DNA of 45,268 nucleotides from Marivivens sp. Its GTDB lineage: Bacteria > Pseudomonadota > Alphaproteobacteria > Rhodobacterales > Rhodobacteraceae. Made by a program: the position numbers and the translations under genes. How positions within the stretch are numbered: the first letter of the stretch is position 1; each line of letters opens with the position of its first letter. This document shows positions 44,509-45,268 of the stretch, piece after piece. The stretch lies in contig JAURFB010000012.1 of assembly GCA_030827165.1 (NCBI GenBank), positions 1-45,268 on the forward strand, in the 5' to 3' direction. The notes beneath the pieces were generated by a model, which saw only the letters and a list, made by a program, of their open reading frames with translations, did not search any database and was not told where the DNA came from.

Positions 44509-44872
44509 AAAACCACCTTACCCCATTATCTGCGCACGAAACTGATCAAGATCAAGAGCGGGCAACTGAGCGCTGGCGCCCGAACGAAGACCAAGCGCTA
44601 TCCCGCCCCTGAACCACCTCCTCTTCCCTCGAATTGTGCATTTTGCGCAATTCAAAACTCCCAAACTGCTCGGTTTGTACATAGGAGCTGGGCGTATTCT
44701 GACGGCCTGATCAAAGCAGATTGACACCGAGAAGCTCTGCGATGACCTTCCAAATAAGGAGCTGTGGCATCTCGGCATTCTTTGGTATTCTAAAACGAAG
44801 ATTGATCCGCCTGACACCACCCGAACGTTTTGCTTCTCTTTTTGTCGTCAACGAATTTGGAAGGGCTAAACA
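44509..44872. other. Gene-free stretch with an imperfect inverted repeat
   Basis: 364 bases between two divergent genes. It should hold both promoters. An inverted repeat, GAATTGTGC at 44631-44639 and GCGCAATTC at 44645-44653 (one mismatch), is a possible operator. Short frames on the minus strand (for example the one ending near 44700) have no ribosome-binding site and no recognisable product. Confidence 0.45.
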
Positions 44873-45268
44873 ATGATAAACGCTTAGACTCTACGGGCGC
44901 TAATCGCGGGCGGCGCGATTGCAGCGCTTGGCGCGACCGCGGCGCGAGCCGACACCGCAAGCTACGAAATTCTTTCTATCAGCCCTGATCCGATTGTCGT
45001 TTTGAGTAACGGGCAGAGCTATACCCAGCTTCAGGGAAATGCGCCGGTCATCGTCGAGACCAAAGTTGTTCTCGATGTTGAAGTTTCGGGCAGCATCGTG
45101 AGCTGGTGGGTCCAACCTGAGTTTCAAACCGGTGTTGGCATGGCGACCGAAGTTGGTGGTATGTGGTTCTCGCGCCACTCTGAAAGCTATCCGTTCGGCA
45201 GCCGACCGAACAAGGTCAACAAGATCGTTGATCTCTCTGTCGCAGCCAGCACTCTTGAGGATGAGGCC
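44873..45268 (+). pseudogene. Secreted-protein gene with early amber codon, cut by window edge
   Basis: From ATG 44873, preceded by GGAAGGG at good spacing, the reading is Met-Ile-Asn-Ala, then TAG at 44885-44887, then an open frame of 127 codons to the window end. The post-stop frame begins TLRALIAGGAIAALGATAARA followed by DTASYEI, a convincing signal-peptide core and cleavage site, so the amber codon sits inside the signal peptide. No ATG, GTG or TTG is available in this frame between the stop and the signal core. CAG to TAG is one likely origin. The mature part (VIVETKVVLDVEV; SIVSWWVQPEF) is not a family I recognise. It could be a true pseudogene, a suppressed amber codon or a sequencing error. 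Confidence 0.6.

Noticed and set aside
44518-44820. 100-codon minus-strand frame upstream of the ABC ATPase gene
   Set aside because: No ribosome-binding site, no domain, and it would occupy the promoter region of the efflux operon.

Overview
The window reads as chromosomal DNA of an alphaproteobacterium, most probably a member of the Rhodobacteraceae (Rhodobacterales). The evidence is high GC, gene order tpa...tauR-xsc, SoeABC next to the taurine genes, the PuuD-type membrane urate oxidase with a PuuE-UraD fusion, tightly packed genes with ATGA/TGATG overlaps, and a GC-rich 'boilerplate' hairpin after xsc. No tRNA, rRNA, CRISPR, prophage or complete insertion sequence is visible. The annotation rests on reading proteins and motifs by eye; no database search was run.

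Layout. (1) 1-4994: the 5' part of a sugar-type ABC importer operon on the minus strand (binding protein, then a permease cut by the window edge), facing a divergent gene for a tandem NTF2/SnoaL-fold protein, with a second tandem SnoaL-fold gene beyond it. Two LacI-type operators lie between the divergent genes. (2) 5428-9719: an LpxL-type acyltransferase and the divergent oxyR/katG peroxide-defence pair. (3) 9750-12797: zinc uptake, znuA divergent from zur-znuC-znuB around a perfect Zur box. (4) 12880-14090: aroQ and an HpaI-type aldolase. (5) 14087-17001: copA-cueR copper export operon with a textbook CueR dyad. (6) 17048-30490: a taurine dissimilation block: tpa, a GNAT gene, a rhodanese, tauR, xsc, a TauE/SafE-type anion permease, ackA, pta and soeABC. 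Read as a pathway it converts taurine to sulfoacetaldehyde, then acetyl phosphate plus sulfite, then acetyl-CoA or acetate, with sulfite exported or oxidised to sulfate. No taurine importer is present in the window. (7) 30517-37436: urate catabolism: puuD, a LysR regulator, hiuH, puuE-uraD fusion, ureidoglycine aminohydrolase, ureidoglycolate lyase and an NCS2 purine permease. It covers urate to glyoxylate except for the allantoate amidohydrolase step. (8) 37682-40357: phosphohexomutase and UDP-glucose 6-dehydrogenase, convergent, for surface polysaccharide precursors. (9) 40510-44508: an ABC efflux operon (ATPase, double-FtsX permease, HlyD-type adaptor). (10) 44873-end: a secreted protein gene with an amber codon early in its signal peptide.

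The observations most worth a second look are: the ABC efflux adaptor that lacks the alpha-helical hairpin normally inserted in the lipoyl domain; pairs of CTGG(A/C)C-type direct repeats with identical 23-bp spacing upstream of tpa and xsc; a shared 13-mer in both divergent promoters of the urate genes; twin LacI-type operators between the sugar importer and a double-SnoaL gene; and the amber codon in the terminal secreted gene.
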